The notes: generated by a model from the sequence alone, not told the origin. A stretch of DNA of 13,753 bases from Basidiobolus heterosporus B8920 (GCA_000697455.1 JNET01030150.1:1-13753); one strand, 5' to 3'. Shown: positions 1-8,701, numbered from the stretch's first letter. Translations and numbers: made by a program.

Positions 1-277
1 ATTATACATATGCTAAATTCACTTCAACAATTGGTTCAGCAGCAAATGTCAGTATACAAAAGTAACTCGAAATATAGTGTCAAGAAATTTCGGGACCTAC
101 TTGATCGGTTTTTATTGAATGTATACCATCAATATAGGGTTAGGGCTAGCTATACTATAGGGTTAGTTATAATTCTTTGATCTACTTTTTTTTTAGCTGG
201 TCACAACGGTGTTAGTATTCATGAGTAGAGTCAAGTAACGCTTCAGATAGTTGGCTGTGGTTCTTTGTTAAGATATT
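1..277. other. Intergenic upstream region of CDC123
   Basis: AT-rich DNA with no open frame I can assign. It holds two copies of TATAGGGTTAG (133-143 and 156-166), a telobox-like TTAGGG motif about 110-145 bp before the CDC123 start codon, followed by a T-rich run near 187-195. In fungi such motifs can bind Tbf1-type factors; a regulatory role here is inference. Confidence 0.4.
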
Positions 278-1618
278 ATGGATTCCCAACTTTCTCCAGA
301 GGCAGAAGTTATTACGCTTGATTTTCCCAAGTTAACCAAAGAGCAAATATCCAATTGTAGTTTCTCCGGTTGGTATCCTAAATTTAGACCTCACACATTA
401 AAAAGTCGTTTGATTAAGCCTTTACCTGAGGAGTTTGTAAAATATCTACTCTCAGATGGAGCTTTGTATATTCCCGGAGGCGGGTATGTGAACAGAAATA
501 GGTGGACGTACTTTATCACAAGCTTACTTTTACCTGAACAATAGTGAAATCACGTATCTTGATGGTGAGGATTCTCTGAGTGATTACTCTGAGGAAGAAG
601 AGAACTCCAGCGACTTTTCAGATGCCGGGGAAGAGGCTCCTTGTTTCCCTGAATTAGAAGAGCAGATTCGAAATATTATCACCGAATTAGACGGTGCAGT
701 GTTTCCAAAACTCAATTGGAGCTCACCTAAGGCAATTCCCCTTTTGTTAGGGCCTTTGGTATTCATGTACTAATGTTGGACTTTAGGATGCGACCTGGAT
801 CTCGGCTTCAGGAACTCTAAAATGTACCTCGCCGTATGATGTGTTCTTGTTGATTAAAAGTTCGGACTTTATCGTACACGATCTGTGCCATGCTTTCGAA
901 CACTGCACCGACACCGACGCGAAGAGTGAACTCGAGCCAGCTCTTAAGCTTGATGAATATGAATTGGTCTTGCGAAAGTGGTACAATCTGCATCCATCCA
1001 TGGAATTCCGATGCTTCGTCAAGGATGGCAAGCTAGTAGGTAGGATATTTGGTTTCCATCCAACTCACTCCTGGAAATCTAACCCTTGAGGACATAGCCA
1101 TATCACAGCGTCATCCTGAGTACTACTCTTTTCTAGCAGATATGAAAGATACTATTGAAGACTGGATTTTGGACTTCTTCGAGGATCATGTTCAAGAGAA
1201 TTTCCCAAACCAACATTGTAAGTCTCACGTGTCACCCAGTTCAAGATCCGTGACTAATCGTTTACCTGGTAGATGTGTTCGATGTATACATTAACAAAAG
1301 CACAGGCAAAGTCTGGCTTCTCGATTTCAACCCGTTCCACAGCATAACCGAGCCAGTCCTGTTCGAATGGGCAGAAGTTCTCACAGGTTAGCATAATTAG
1401 TATGTTTGTTCAATGTTCAAGCCTCTCGCTGAGCCACTACATTTGCAGCGCAAGAGATGCTACCACTGAGATTGATCACTTCCGAAGCGGATCCTTTAAT
1501 TCGGTCGAGCCAACCTCACTCACACAATCGCTATCCAAAAGAAATGGTCGAGATGTCATTTGATCAATCAATGGCTGATTTCGCCGAAAGGTTCCACAAG
1601 CAGTTTGAAGACGAATGA
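278..1618 (+). CDS. CDC123: CDC123 homologue, eIF2 assembly factor (6 exons, 349 aa)
   Basis: Exons are 278-483, 545-731, 787-1039, 1098-1217, 1273-1386 and 1449-1618; all phases join and end at TGA 1616-1618. CDC123 is a cytosolic ATP-grasp-like protein that binds eIF2 gamma and promotes assembly of the eIF2 trimer, so it acts in translation initiation. Family landmarks seen in order are SGWYPKF near residue 30, an acidic stretch (SEEEENSSDFSD) near 85, VFPKLNWSSPK ending exon 2, then DATWIS, FLLIKSSDF, YELVLRKW, EFRCFVK, ISQR, and VWLLDFNPF, the conserved C-terminal ATP-grasp motif. The length is close to human CDC123 (336 aa). The first ATG, just upstream of the conserved region, is taken as the start. 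Intron 2 (732-786) begins with GC rather than GT; the other introns are GT-AG and 58-62 nt or 55 nt. The product call is firm; exact splice points rest on phase and homology. Confidence 0.95.
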
Positions 1619-1665
1619 AGTATTTCTTGAATTTCGCTAATGCTTTACTAGACATCCATATCTCC

Positions 1666-1671
1666 AATAAA
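1666..1671 (+). terminator. Polyadenylation signal of CDC123
   Basis: AATAAA lies 48 bp after the CDC123 stop codon, in AT-rich sequence. Its position fits a canonical 3' end signal. Confidence 0.55.
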
Positions 1672-2032
1672 TATCACCGATAAATGCCATGACCGCGTAA
1701 ATTTTTCACCTTGATTGGAAGAACAGCTGATTTAAAAAACATACATATGTTGGTTCCTCGGTAAATGATCGAGTAAATGACCGAGTGAATGATCGATTGG
1801 TGCAACCTCTAACCCTTGGTCCATAGCCCTCCATGCCTAATCGTGGTTAGAGGCAACTTCCAAGTCAACTTCCACCACGCCACCTGTTCCCTTATAATGA
1901 AGGTAGGGAAATGCAAAGATCCTGCAAGAAGAAGCAGGAGAATCGGGAGAATCGGGATTTATTTGAAATAAAAGAGACAGGTACATCCTTTATCCCACAT
2001 CTTCTCTTTCGAAACAAACCAAAGACAAAACT
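1672..2032. other. Intergenic stretch with short direct repeats
   Basis: No conserved coding seen. At about 1759-1797 a short motif (AATGAtCGAgt and variants) recurs three to four times. GAGAATCGG is duplicated near 1940-1955. A TATAA lies near 1893, and the 70 bp before 2033 are pyrimidine-rich then A-rich, like a fungal core promoter and leader. TTTATT near 1957-1963 could be a minus-strand polyadenylation signal for FANCL. Confidence 0.35.
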
Positions 2033-2167
2033 ATGCAAATCTTTTCCACTTCATTCATTATCCCCTTTTTTGCAGTATTATTGATTCTACTAGCGAGTCA
2101 AACTGAGGCAAAGCCTTGCTGCGATAAATTTATGGATGTGCCAAACTCAGTTAATAAGCAGGACTAA
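2033..2167 (+). CDS. Possible small secreted cysteine-containing peptide
   Basis: The unspliced frame encodes 44 aa. The N-terminus looks like a signal peptide: a polar start, a hydrophobic core FIIPFFAVLLILLA, then SQTEA with a plausible cleavage before KPCC. I do not recognise a family. The tail contains a branch-point-like GGACTAAC (2161-2168) and acceptors at 2188 and 2207, while donors occur at 2138 and 2150, all in phase 0, so a spliced product is likely. Acceptor 2188 would end at TGA 2261-2263. Acceptor 2207 would end at TAA 2313-2315 and give a 4-Cys mature protein with NDT and NQS sequons. Either spliced form lies antisense over the FANCL 3' end. AATAAA-like sequence lies at 2307-2316. 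Which isoform exists cannot be decided from the sequence, and the gene itself is only moderately supported. Confidence 0.45.
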   Translation: MQIFSTSFIIPFFAVLLILLASQTEAKPCCDKFMDVPNSVNKQD

Positions 2168-2221
2168 CGTCGTTCATTCTCTGGACAGCTGTTGTGGAGC
2201 TCAGCAGGATCAATACCCACT

Positions 2222-3889
2222 TCATATATCAATAACCTTCGTGGTTATGGTCTGTGCAAATGATACCCAAATCAATCAATCACATGCCAAAGCGGGCTGT
2301 ATAAGAAATAAATAAATCTTACATCATTACAATAAGGGCATAGACCAAACAACGTATTGAAGCTTTGCCGTGTGGAAGGAACTGCTCTTAGCCACTAAAG
2401 AATCATTTTGAGAAATGGAGCTTACAATGGAATAGAGCTTACAGTGGAATAGAGCTTACCTCATACAAACAACGATTATGAAATGGTTGGCCGCATTTAT
2501 CGTTGGAGCACAGTTGATCTGGAATGTTTTCGTCCAAACGGTATGAATAGCAAATTCCACACTCCACGTTGAGTTCACTTTTAGATGCCGCATGACGAGA
2601 TGGGAATTGAATTGAAAGTATTCGTTCAAGATTCTCTCGGGGTGTTTGTCTGGGATCCCTAAGTAGAAGAATTTACTACCAATACTTGTCAATAATGTGC
2701 TCAAAGGATTCCTTACCAGTTTCTCAGGTTTTCATTCATCAATTTACGTATTGGTGCGATGGCCGTTTCTGCTCCAAAGATCTGGCATTGAGGTATTGAG
2801 TGTGGGTCCTGAGGATTTAGGTCTACCTGTAAAGAGCACAGGTTCCCTGGTTCATGCATCAACAACAATTTCTGTGGACAACGTTTAACGAATGAATTTA
2901 CCTAAAGCTATTCTTCGCATCATGATATCTCTGGTTGGCTTTTCAGGCTCTAATACCCATGTATTTTGGTCCAGGTCGTCTAACATATTCCACACTTCAT
3001 TATATTTTTCTAGCAACTAGTCATATCAGAAACATTAACCTATTTTCTTTAATGACATGTATATCATATACAAATACCTCGCTGTATTGCTCAATAATAT
3101 GTTTCAAATGAAAACTTTCTCTCTCAACTTTGAACTGAGATTGTCCGGGTAATTCTACTAAGCATTCAGGAGGCTCGGCTGGAAAGTTTCCCGGAAATTC
3201 AAGTACTAAAGAGTGTTTTCTTCCAACCGAATCTCTATCTTTAACGGTTAGAAAACTTCATCTATGATCAGATTTCTCTTAAAGAAAATCCCACAATATT
3301 CTAAGTGTTACTGTTTGAAAATTCAAGTCGATCTTCTCTACTTTGTCCCAGCCTATGCTATCAATCTCTGATATTATAGTGGTATAATATTCTGTTGAGA
3401 GCAAATTCTCTTCTGGCTCCTGGGTTAATAAGTCCTCCTACTCATTAAGATAGCAAAACGGTGAGTAGATTGCCATGTGTGAAGGCGTAAATATCCCCTA
3501 CCAAAAGGTGTTGGAAATCCAGAAAGAATGTATGTATATCAGTGCATTGTTCAAGCCTCTATAAATAAACAACATTGAGATAAACTAGTATTATTAGCCT
3601 GCTTTTTTTAAGTTGACTTACGTTTAGTATTGCTGCTTCTTGACCATGTAATAATCGCTTTAATTCTGGATCACCAAACAGCTTAGCTTCTTTTAAGCTT
3701 TGTGCCTCTTGTAGTTGAATTTCAAAAGCAAATTCTTTATTCTGTGGTAAAAACGGGTTACTGCAAGTTAGACTTCAAAAGAGTATTTGGATCGGTTACC
3801 TGTACGTTGATGAACCCATGATATTGAGTACCGTTTGTATTGGTAGGTACTACTAGGGGGAAAGTCGTGACTCTGTTGAACTTCGGCAT
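2222..3889 (-). CDS. FANCL: FANCL, Fanconi anaemia E3 ubiquitin-protein ligase (10 exons, 370 aa)
   Basis: Exons in transcript order are 3800-3889, 3622-3741, 3502-3558, 3295-3437, 3078-3234, 2902-3016, 2717-2846, 2460-2658, 2323-2394 and 2222-2251; the sum is 371 codons including the stop. FANCL is the RING subunit that, with the E2 UBE2T, monoubiquitinates FANCD2/FANCI in interstrand-crosslink repair. The N-terminal ELF region (FPLVVPTN, HGFINVQ) is followed by the double-RWD/URD region (SEIDSIGWDK near 115, FPGNFPAEPPE near 155, TWVLEPEKP near 208, RRIALG ending at 228). The C-terminal RING has ligands C304, C307, C321, C326, H331, C334, C356 and C359. I306 and W338 match human I309 and W341, which contact the E2. 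Length matches human FANCL (375 aa). Exons 1 and 2 and the last two bases of exon 3 lie in the first copy of the artefactual repeat, so this copy is intact; exons 1-2 are duplicated at 4078-4345 and 4534-4801. The ATG at 3887-3889 sits at the family's usual start. Confidence 0.94.
2409..2459 (-). repeat. Three tandem 17-bp units duplicating the 5' splice site of FANCL intron 8
   Basis: Read on the minus strand, the intron starts with three successive copies of a 17-bp unit, GTAAGCTCTATTCCACT and variants (2459-2443, 2442-2426, 2425-2409). Each begins with a usable GTAAGC donor. Only the first follows the conserved exon (CLYE|WLR). Use of the second or third would add 17 or 34 nt and run into a stop, losing the last two RING cysteines. 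Confidence 0.8.
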
Positions 3890-3993
3890 TGAAACCTATG
3901 AATGACCTTAACTTTGATGAGCTACTTATGACACTAAAAAGTAAGCCCAACTGATTAAATTATGTTTAAGCAATTCTAGTTAATGTATATACA
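3557..3993. repeat. Copy 1 of an artefactual 437-bp direct repeat
   Basis: This copy is continuous with unique sequence on its left and holds FANCL exons 1-2, introns 1-2 and 104 bp upstream of the ATG. Copies 2 and 3 read as identical by eye. The period is 456 bp: 437 bp of genome plus a 19-bp adaptor. Confidence 0.95.
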
Positions 3994-4012
3994 AGATGTG
4001 TATAAGAGACAG
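3994..4012 (+). other. Tn5 mosaic end (Nextera-type adaptor sequence), first
   Basis: AGATGTGTATAAGAGACAG is exactly the 19-bp engineered Tn5 mosaic end, a synthetic hybrid of the natural IS50 inner and outer ends that is used in tagmentation libraries. It joins the right end of repeat copy 1 to the left end of copy 2. No IS50 or Tn5 gene is nearby, so this is a library or assembly artefact, not a genomic element. Confidence 0.97.
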
Positions 4013-4449
4013 CTCTATAAATAAACAACATTGAGATAAACTAGTATTATTAGCCTGCTTTTTTTAAGTTGACTTACGTTTAGTATTGCTGCTTCTTGAC
4101 CATGTAATAATCGCTTTAATTCTGGATCACCAAACAGCTTAGCTTCTTTTAAGCTTTGTGCCTCTTGTAGTTGAATTTCAAAAGCAAATTCTTTATTCTG
4201 TGGTAAAAACGGGTTACTGCAAGTTAGACTTCAAAAGAGTATTTGGATCGGTTACCTGTACGTTGATGAACCCATGATATTGAGTACCGTTTGTATTGGT
4301 AGGTACTACTAGGGGGAAAGTCGTGACTCTGTTGAACTTCGGCATTGAAACCTATGAATGACCTTAACTTTGATGAGCTACTTATGACACTAAAAAGTAA
4401 GCCCAACTGATTAAATTATGTTTAAGCAATTCTAGTTAATGTATATACA
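4013..4449. repeat. Copy 2 of the artefactual 437-bp direct repeat
   Basis: This copy is bounded on both sides by Tn5 mosaic ends. It carries duplicate FANCL exons 1 and 2 on the minus strand (exon 1 at 4256-4345, exon 2 at 4078-4197). These should not be annotated as a separate gene or pseudogene. Confidence 0.95.
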
Positions 4450-4468
4450 AGATGTGTATAAGAGACAG
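4450..4468 (+). other. Tn5 mosaic end (Nextera-type adaptor sequence), second
   Basis: This is the same 19-bp synthetic sequence in the same orientation as the first, between repeat copies 2 and 3. The spacing of exactly 456 bp shows that fragment and adaptor were repeated as one unit. Confidence 0.97.
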
Positions 4469-4905
4469 CTCTATAAATAAACAACATTGAGATAAACTAG
4501 TATTATTAGCCTGCTTTTTTTAAGTTGACTTACGTTTAGTATTGCTGCTTCTTGACCATGTAATAATCGCTTTAATTCTGGATCACCAAACAGCTTAGCT
4601 TCTTTTAAGCTTTGTGCCTCTTGTAGTTGAATTTCAAAAGCAAATTCTTTATTCTGTGGTAAAAACGGGTTACTGCAAGTTAGACTTCAAAAGAGTATTT
4701 GGATCGGTTACCTGTACGTTGATGAACCCATGATATTGAGTACCGTTTGTATTGGTAGGTACTACTAGGGGGAAAGTCGTGACTCTGTTGAACTTCGGCA
4801 TTGAAACCTATGAATGACCTTAACTTTGATGAGCTACTTATGACACTAAAAAGTAAGCCCAACTGATTAAATTATGTTTAAGCAATTCTAGTTAATGTAT
4901 ATACA
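4469..4905. repeat. Copy 3 of the artefactual 437-bp direct repeat
   Basis: This copy starts at a mosaic end and runs into unique sequence at 4906, so it supplies the true right-hand junction. It carries a third copy of FANCL exons 1-2 (4712-4801 and 4534-4653, minus strand). If the triplication is collapsed, the FANCL ATG lies about 345 bp from the start codon of the UBX gene. Confidence 0.95.
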
Positions 4906-5146
4906 TTAAAATGAAGCAGTTAAGCAGAAGAGATATTAGTGTGTTATAATACAAAACTCGTTCAAATTAACGCAAATAAAAAAATCAACTACCTCATAAT
5001 ATTTATTCTCTTACTAAAACAGGGAATTTCGCACAGTCATTCAGTCACAATTCCTATATACTTTTTTAATTTTAGTACATTATGTTAGCTAATTCAAACG
5101 GTATAAATACTTGAATAGAGTACCACAAGTATCAAATTTTACAAGC
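4906..5146. promoter_or_regulatory. Divergent promoter between FANCL and the UBX gene
   Basis: AT-rich unique DNA lying between the two divergent genes once the artefact is removed. A TATAAA box at 5102-5107 lies 40-45 bp before the UBX-gene ATG and is the clearest core-promoter element. No TATA box is obvious for FANCL. Confidence 0.5.
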
Positions 5147-6620
5147 ATGAAGACACACTGGTTTAACGGAACTTACAAGGATGCACTTCTCGAGGCTGAA
5201 AAGAAAAACCTGCCACTGCTTGCATTTGTTTATGGTAACAACACGGTTGATTCCGTTTTAGTTGCAAGCCTCTAACGCTGCTTATCAGACAAGAGTAAAG
5301 AGACCCAAATAATGAGTCAACGACTTGAATCTGAACTGGTATACTATCCATTTTTCTTTATTTTTAGTCTCTAAAATGTCTAAACTCTCTGGTAGATTTG
5401 CGACACAATCAATGATAAACTCATAACCGTCAAGGTGTCCGCTACGAGCGCCGAGGCTCTGTGGTTAGGTCAACTATGTAAATAGAATATTTAATTAGAT
5501 AGTTACAGCTATTATTACTAACTTGCTCGCTCACTCTAGCTCCAGTTAACCAACTCCCATGTGTATTTATTGTCAGGTAACTAGACGCTCCAAATTGAAT
5601 TGTGCCAACTCTATTTTGACCTCCTTAAAGTTCGGGCCGTGTATTATATAGCATTGTTGGGGTGATGCCTGAAGAAGTTCTACAGTGTCGAATAAAAAGT
5701 GTTATGAATATGCATGGTATGATAGATGGCTCTCCCTTACCCGAGTTAAACACGAACATATTCCCATCAATTCCTCAGACTCTGTCGTCTGGAAATGATT
5801 TGGCGGTACCTACAGAGTCCAATCCCGTTAAGAAAAGAATCGGATTCAGTATTCCAAACCAAGTAAGCGGTTGCTTTCCCAACTTCCATGTACTTTATTG
5901 GATATAAGCTGACTGCCAATTCAACAGAACGAAACTCTTCAATCACATATACCAACTATACGAGAACAGCCTCCTTCGAAAACTGGGCTTGAATCCAAGA
6001 AACCTGCTATTTCAGTGTTCACACCAATTCCCTCCAAGACCAGGTGAGCAGAGTTGCAATCAACTTTTCAAAGTATTTCAGGTACCTAGACACAGTAATC
6101 ATAGTATCTATCAATAGCTGCTCAGAGAAGTGTGAATTAACGGTGAGGTTGCTGGACGGCTCTCAACTGAATTTGCAGTTAGACCCAAACGAGACGTTAG
6201 GAGACATCATAGAATTTATAAAAGCAGTAAGCATTAAGCCATATTGAGTGCATTAATTCTCAATCAGCTAAATCATAACGACTCGCAGAACCGCACCGAT
6301 ACTGATAGTCCGTTTACGCTCGTTCAAAAGTATCCTCACCGGCTATTCTCTCGTAAAGATACATCGAAGAGAATATGTGAGCTGGGGCTTTGCCCAAGTG
6401 CAACATTGAATATGGAGGTACTGTCAGGGTGCATGTGATATTGATTCTTATTCACGTTTGCGTTTTTCCACTAGTCGTACATAGAACCTCAGAAGAGCAT
6501 TGGCAGAAATTTTTTATCAAAAGTTGGCTCCTTGCTGTCGACAAGTTCCCACAGAGCTTAGATTGGGTGTATATTTCAATAATAATATTACTATTAATCT
6601 ACCTAACCCTATCCCTCTGA
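5147..6620 (+). CDS. UBXN4/erasin-like UBX-domain membrane protein (9 exons, 322 aa)
   Basis: Exons are 5147-5234, 5289-5338, 5396-5477, 5540-5576, 5652-5862, 5928-6043, 6118-6226, 6289-6428 and 6485-6620; phases close at TGA 6618-6620. In animals UBXN4 is an ER-membrane p97/Cdc48 adaptor that promotes ER-associated degradation. The N-terminal ~100 residues resemble its thioredoxin-like domain (HWFNGTYKDALLEAEKKNLP, LITVKVSA, QLPCVFIV). A polar linker follows, then a UBX domain near residues 195-275 (KCELTVRLLDGSQLNL, FTLVQKYPHRLFS, LGLCPSATLNME). The C-terminus ends in a strongly hydrophobic segment WVYISIIILLLIYLTLSL, a likely membrane anchor. The Cdc48-binding S3/S4 loop reads YPHRLFS in place of the usual FPR. 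It lacks the long charged coiled coil of human UBXN4 (508 aa). Several acceptors have in-frame alternatives (6081 or 6117; 6267 or 6288), so internal boundaries are less sure than the product. Confidence 0.85.
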
Positions 6621-6966
6621 CTATGTACTGTGAATTCATCATTGTGTCGATCACGAAAAGTGTGCCTGCTTAACTAAATTGATATTATTGATTCCCATAT
6701 CCAGCAGGAGCGAGTGATCTAGGTCGGTCAGCATGAGAGAAGTAGGGAACTATTCAGACATCATGTAGAATCAGTCTTCTGACTACAAGTGGTTTTCATT
6801 TTCCCATTTTTATTTCCATTTTCTAACTGCTACTCACCGTGTATGGCTTTATGTTTACTTCAGTAGAACTTTTGTAAACATCATAAGAGCCTCCATCCCT
6901 TTAACCACTCTACTACACACACGCCAGATAGTGGCAACCGTTTTTCCCTCTTACCCCCAAGCTGAA
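6621..6966. other. Intergenic region between UBX gene and PDP
   Basis: No gene seen. It is AT-rich at the left, with a pyrimidine-rich stretch near 6790-6830 and a C/A-rich leader (near 6900-6930) before the PDP start. No canonical AATAAA follows the UBX-gene stop, so its 3' end signal is not identified. Confidence 0.4.
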
Positions 6967-8560
6967 ATGGCCTTGGTATTGCGCCACAACAGAAACTTCA
7001 GAAAGTCCCCTAGTCCTTTACATTTTCCTAAACGTCCATTCATACGGAGCCTTTGTGGTCGTTCGCTGCCATCCCTTACAACTCAACAGCATCCACCTTG
7101 CGCGCTCAATACAGGCACAAATCCGCCTTGCCGAGTACTCAAACAATCAAGTAAACATACATGCGAGAACGTGGACCGAAGGCTGTGGGTAGAGTCTCCA
7201 GATATTTATTTAGTAAAAGAACTTGAGTGGAGATACCGACCTTATCTCGAGCAACGCTGCAATTCGGAGCTGGGGGAGGTAGAAGAAGGGCTACTGACCA
7301 ACTCAGCTATTAACGAAAAACTGAGAAAATATGAAAAGACCAACTTGACTCAAATAAGTAAAATGCCTAGATTCGATACAAATCAGCTGCCCTCGAATTC
7401 CCCAATTGAAGACTATCATACCGAACTGTCAAATGATACTAACGATGCCTGGTACTTTGGTGTATTTGATGGTCACGCTGGTAAACACTGCTCTCAAAAA
7501 CTGGCGAGTAAACTGGTTCAACAAGTGCGTCATAATATAGAGGAATTGAGAAAAAGCTCGGATCAAAATGCCACTGATCTGATCAGTCAAAGTATGATTC
7601 GAACCTTTGAGAGCCTTGACCGGGAGATTGTTTGGGGCTCTCTGGGTGAGATCATAATCAACACCGAAAAGGCGATCCATGCCAGTCTACCTGCAGCCGT
7701 AGCTGGTAGCTGTGCTGTTGTTGGGTATATAGACATCAAGAGCATGGAGGTGTATGTCGCTAATACAGGTGATTCACGTGCTGTCATCGGTTCCCTTGAT
7801 GGGAGCAATACATGGAGCTCGTTGGGAATGAGCAATGACCAAAATACTGCCAACAAAGAGGAGAGGAGAAGGCTGCATGCTGAGCATCCAGGAGAAGAAG
7901 CCACCATTATATCAAAGGAGCGAGTTCTCGGTGCGTTAGGTAATTTTTATTTCACATCAACATAGCTGGTTTGCTATTTACTAAACTAATCTCTCTTCGC
8001 TCAATTTGTAGCACCCACTCGAGCATTTGGTAAGTTTGGTTTAGAATGCAATTGATTTGTATAGTGGAAAGGGAAGGGGACATTGAGGTGTGGTGCTTTT
8101 ATTTCTAGGTGACTCGCGTTACAAATGGAGTGCTCGCACTCAGCTGGCTGTGAAAGAGAATTTCTTCCCACGGATACGTGCACCACCAGCACACTACCAT
8201 ACGCCACCCTACGTTACAGCAACACCAGAAGTAATGCATCATCAACTCAGGCCACAAGACAAATTCATGGTAATTGCAAGCGACGGTTTGTTTGACTTGC
8301 TCAGCAATGATGAAATCGTTTTTCTAGTGGGTACGTACTTGGAGGGGAAATCCGATTCATCCCCAAGGTCCTTACCCCAGCGCAGCGGGACAGGTGAGTG
8401 GGCATATGTAGACGATAACGTTGCCACACATTTAATTCGCAATGCACTTGGAGGAGCCTCGAAGGAACGGTTGAGTCGAATGTTGTCGGCTGAAGCACCG
8501 CATTCTAGAAATTTAAGAGATGACATTACTGTGACTGTGATCTTTTTTGAGGCCCCTTAA
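6967..8560 (+). CDS. PDP1: Mitochondrial pyruvate dehydrogenase phosphatase, PP2C family (3 exons, 480 aa)
   Basis: Exons are 6967-7939, 8012-8029 and 8109-8560. The enzyme dephosphorylates the E1 alpha subunit of pyruvate dehydrogenase in the mitochondrial matrix and so reactivates the complex; the yeast counterpart is Ptc5. The N-terminal ~45 residues are rich in R, S and K with almost no acids, as expected for a mitochondrial targeting sequence. PP2C motifs follow: RFDTNQLPSNSPIED (D149), FGVFDGHAG (D168, metal-binding), VAGSCAVVGYID, VYVANTGDSRAV, RAFGDSRYKW (D332), NYHTPPY-like HYHTPPYVTATPEV, DKFMVIASDGLFDLL (D389) and RDDITVTVIFF (D469). HYHTPPY, RPQDKF and NVATHLIRNALG are typical of PDP rather than other PP2Cs. 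The ATG at 6967 is preferred over an upstream in-frame GTG. Exon 2 is a micro-exon of only 18 nt. Confidence 0.94.
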
Positions 8561-8695
8561 CACTATAACCTTTAAGCATTCAATAGGTTTTCATTGTAAT
8601 ATAAAAAATGATTCATACGAAAGCGAAAGATTAGATAACAAATCATCTAATCAGTGCAACAAGATCACGAGAACTTCTACTTTCGAATGAACTCT

Positions 8696-8701
8696 AATAA
8701 A
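8696..8701 (+). terminator. Likely polyadenylation signal of PDP
   Basis: AATAAA lies about 136 bp after the PDP stop codon. An earlier AATATAAA-like sequence near 8598-8606 is an alternative. Confidence 0.4.

Noticed and set aside
2123-2300. Tetraspanin-like CC...CCG...GC pattern in the plus strand
   Set aside because: It needs a frame with CCG that no visible donor/acceptor pair can join in phase; only phase 0 donors exist.
3768-3950. 60-aa minus-strand frame in each repeat copy
   Set aside because: It is the wrong frame of FANCL exon 1; the frame one base over gives the conserved FPLVVPTN...HGFINVQ sequence.
3994-4468. Natural Tn5/IS50 insertion
   Set aside because: The 19-mer is the engineered mosaic end, not either natural IS50 end, and there is no transposase or 9-bp target duplication.
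4078-4801. Two extra FANCL exon 1-2 sets as genuine tandem partial duplication or pseudogenes
   Set aside because: Copies read as identical and are joined by a synthetic Tn5 mosaic end, so they are artefact rather than evolved duplicates.
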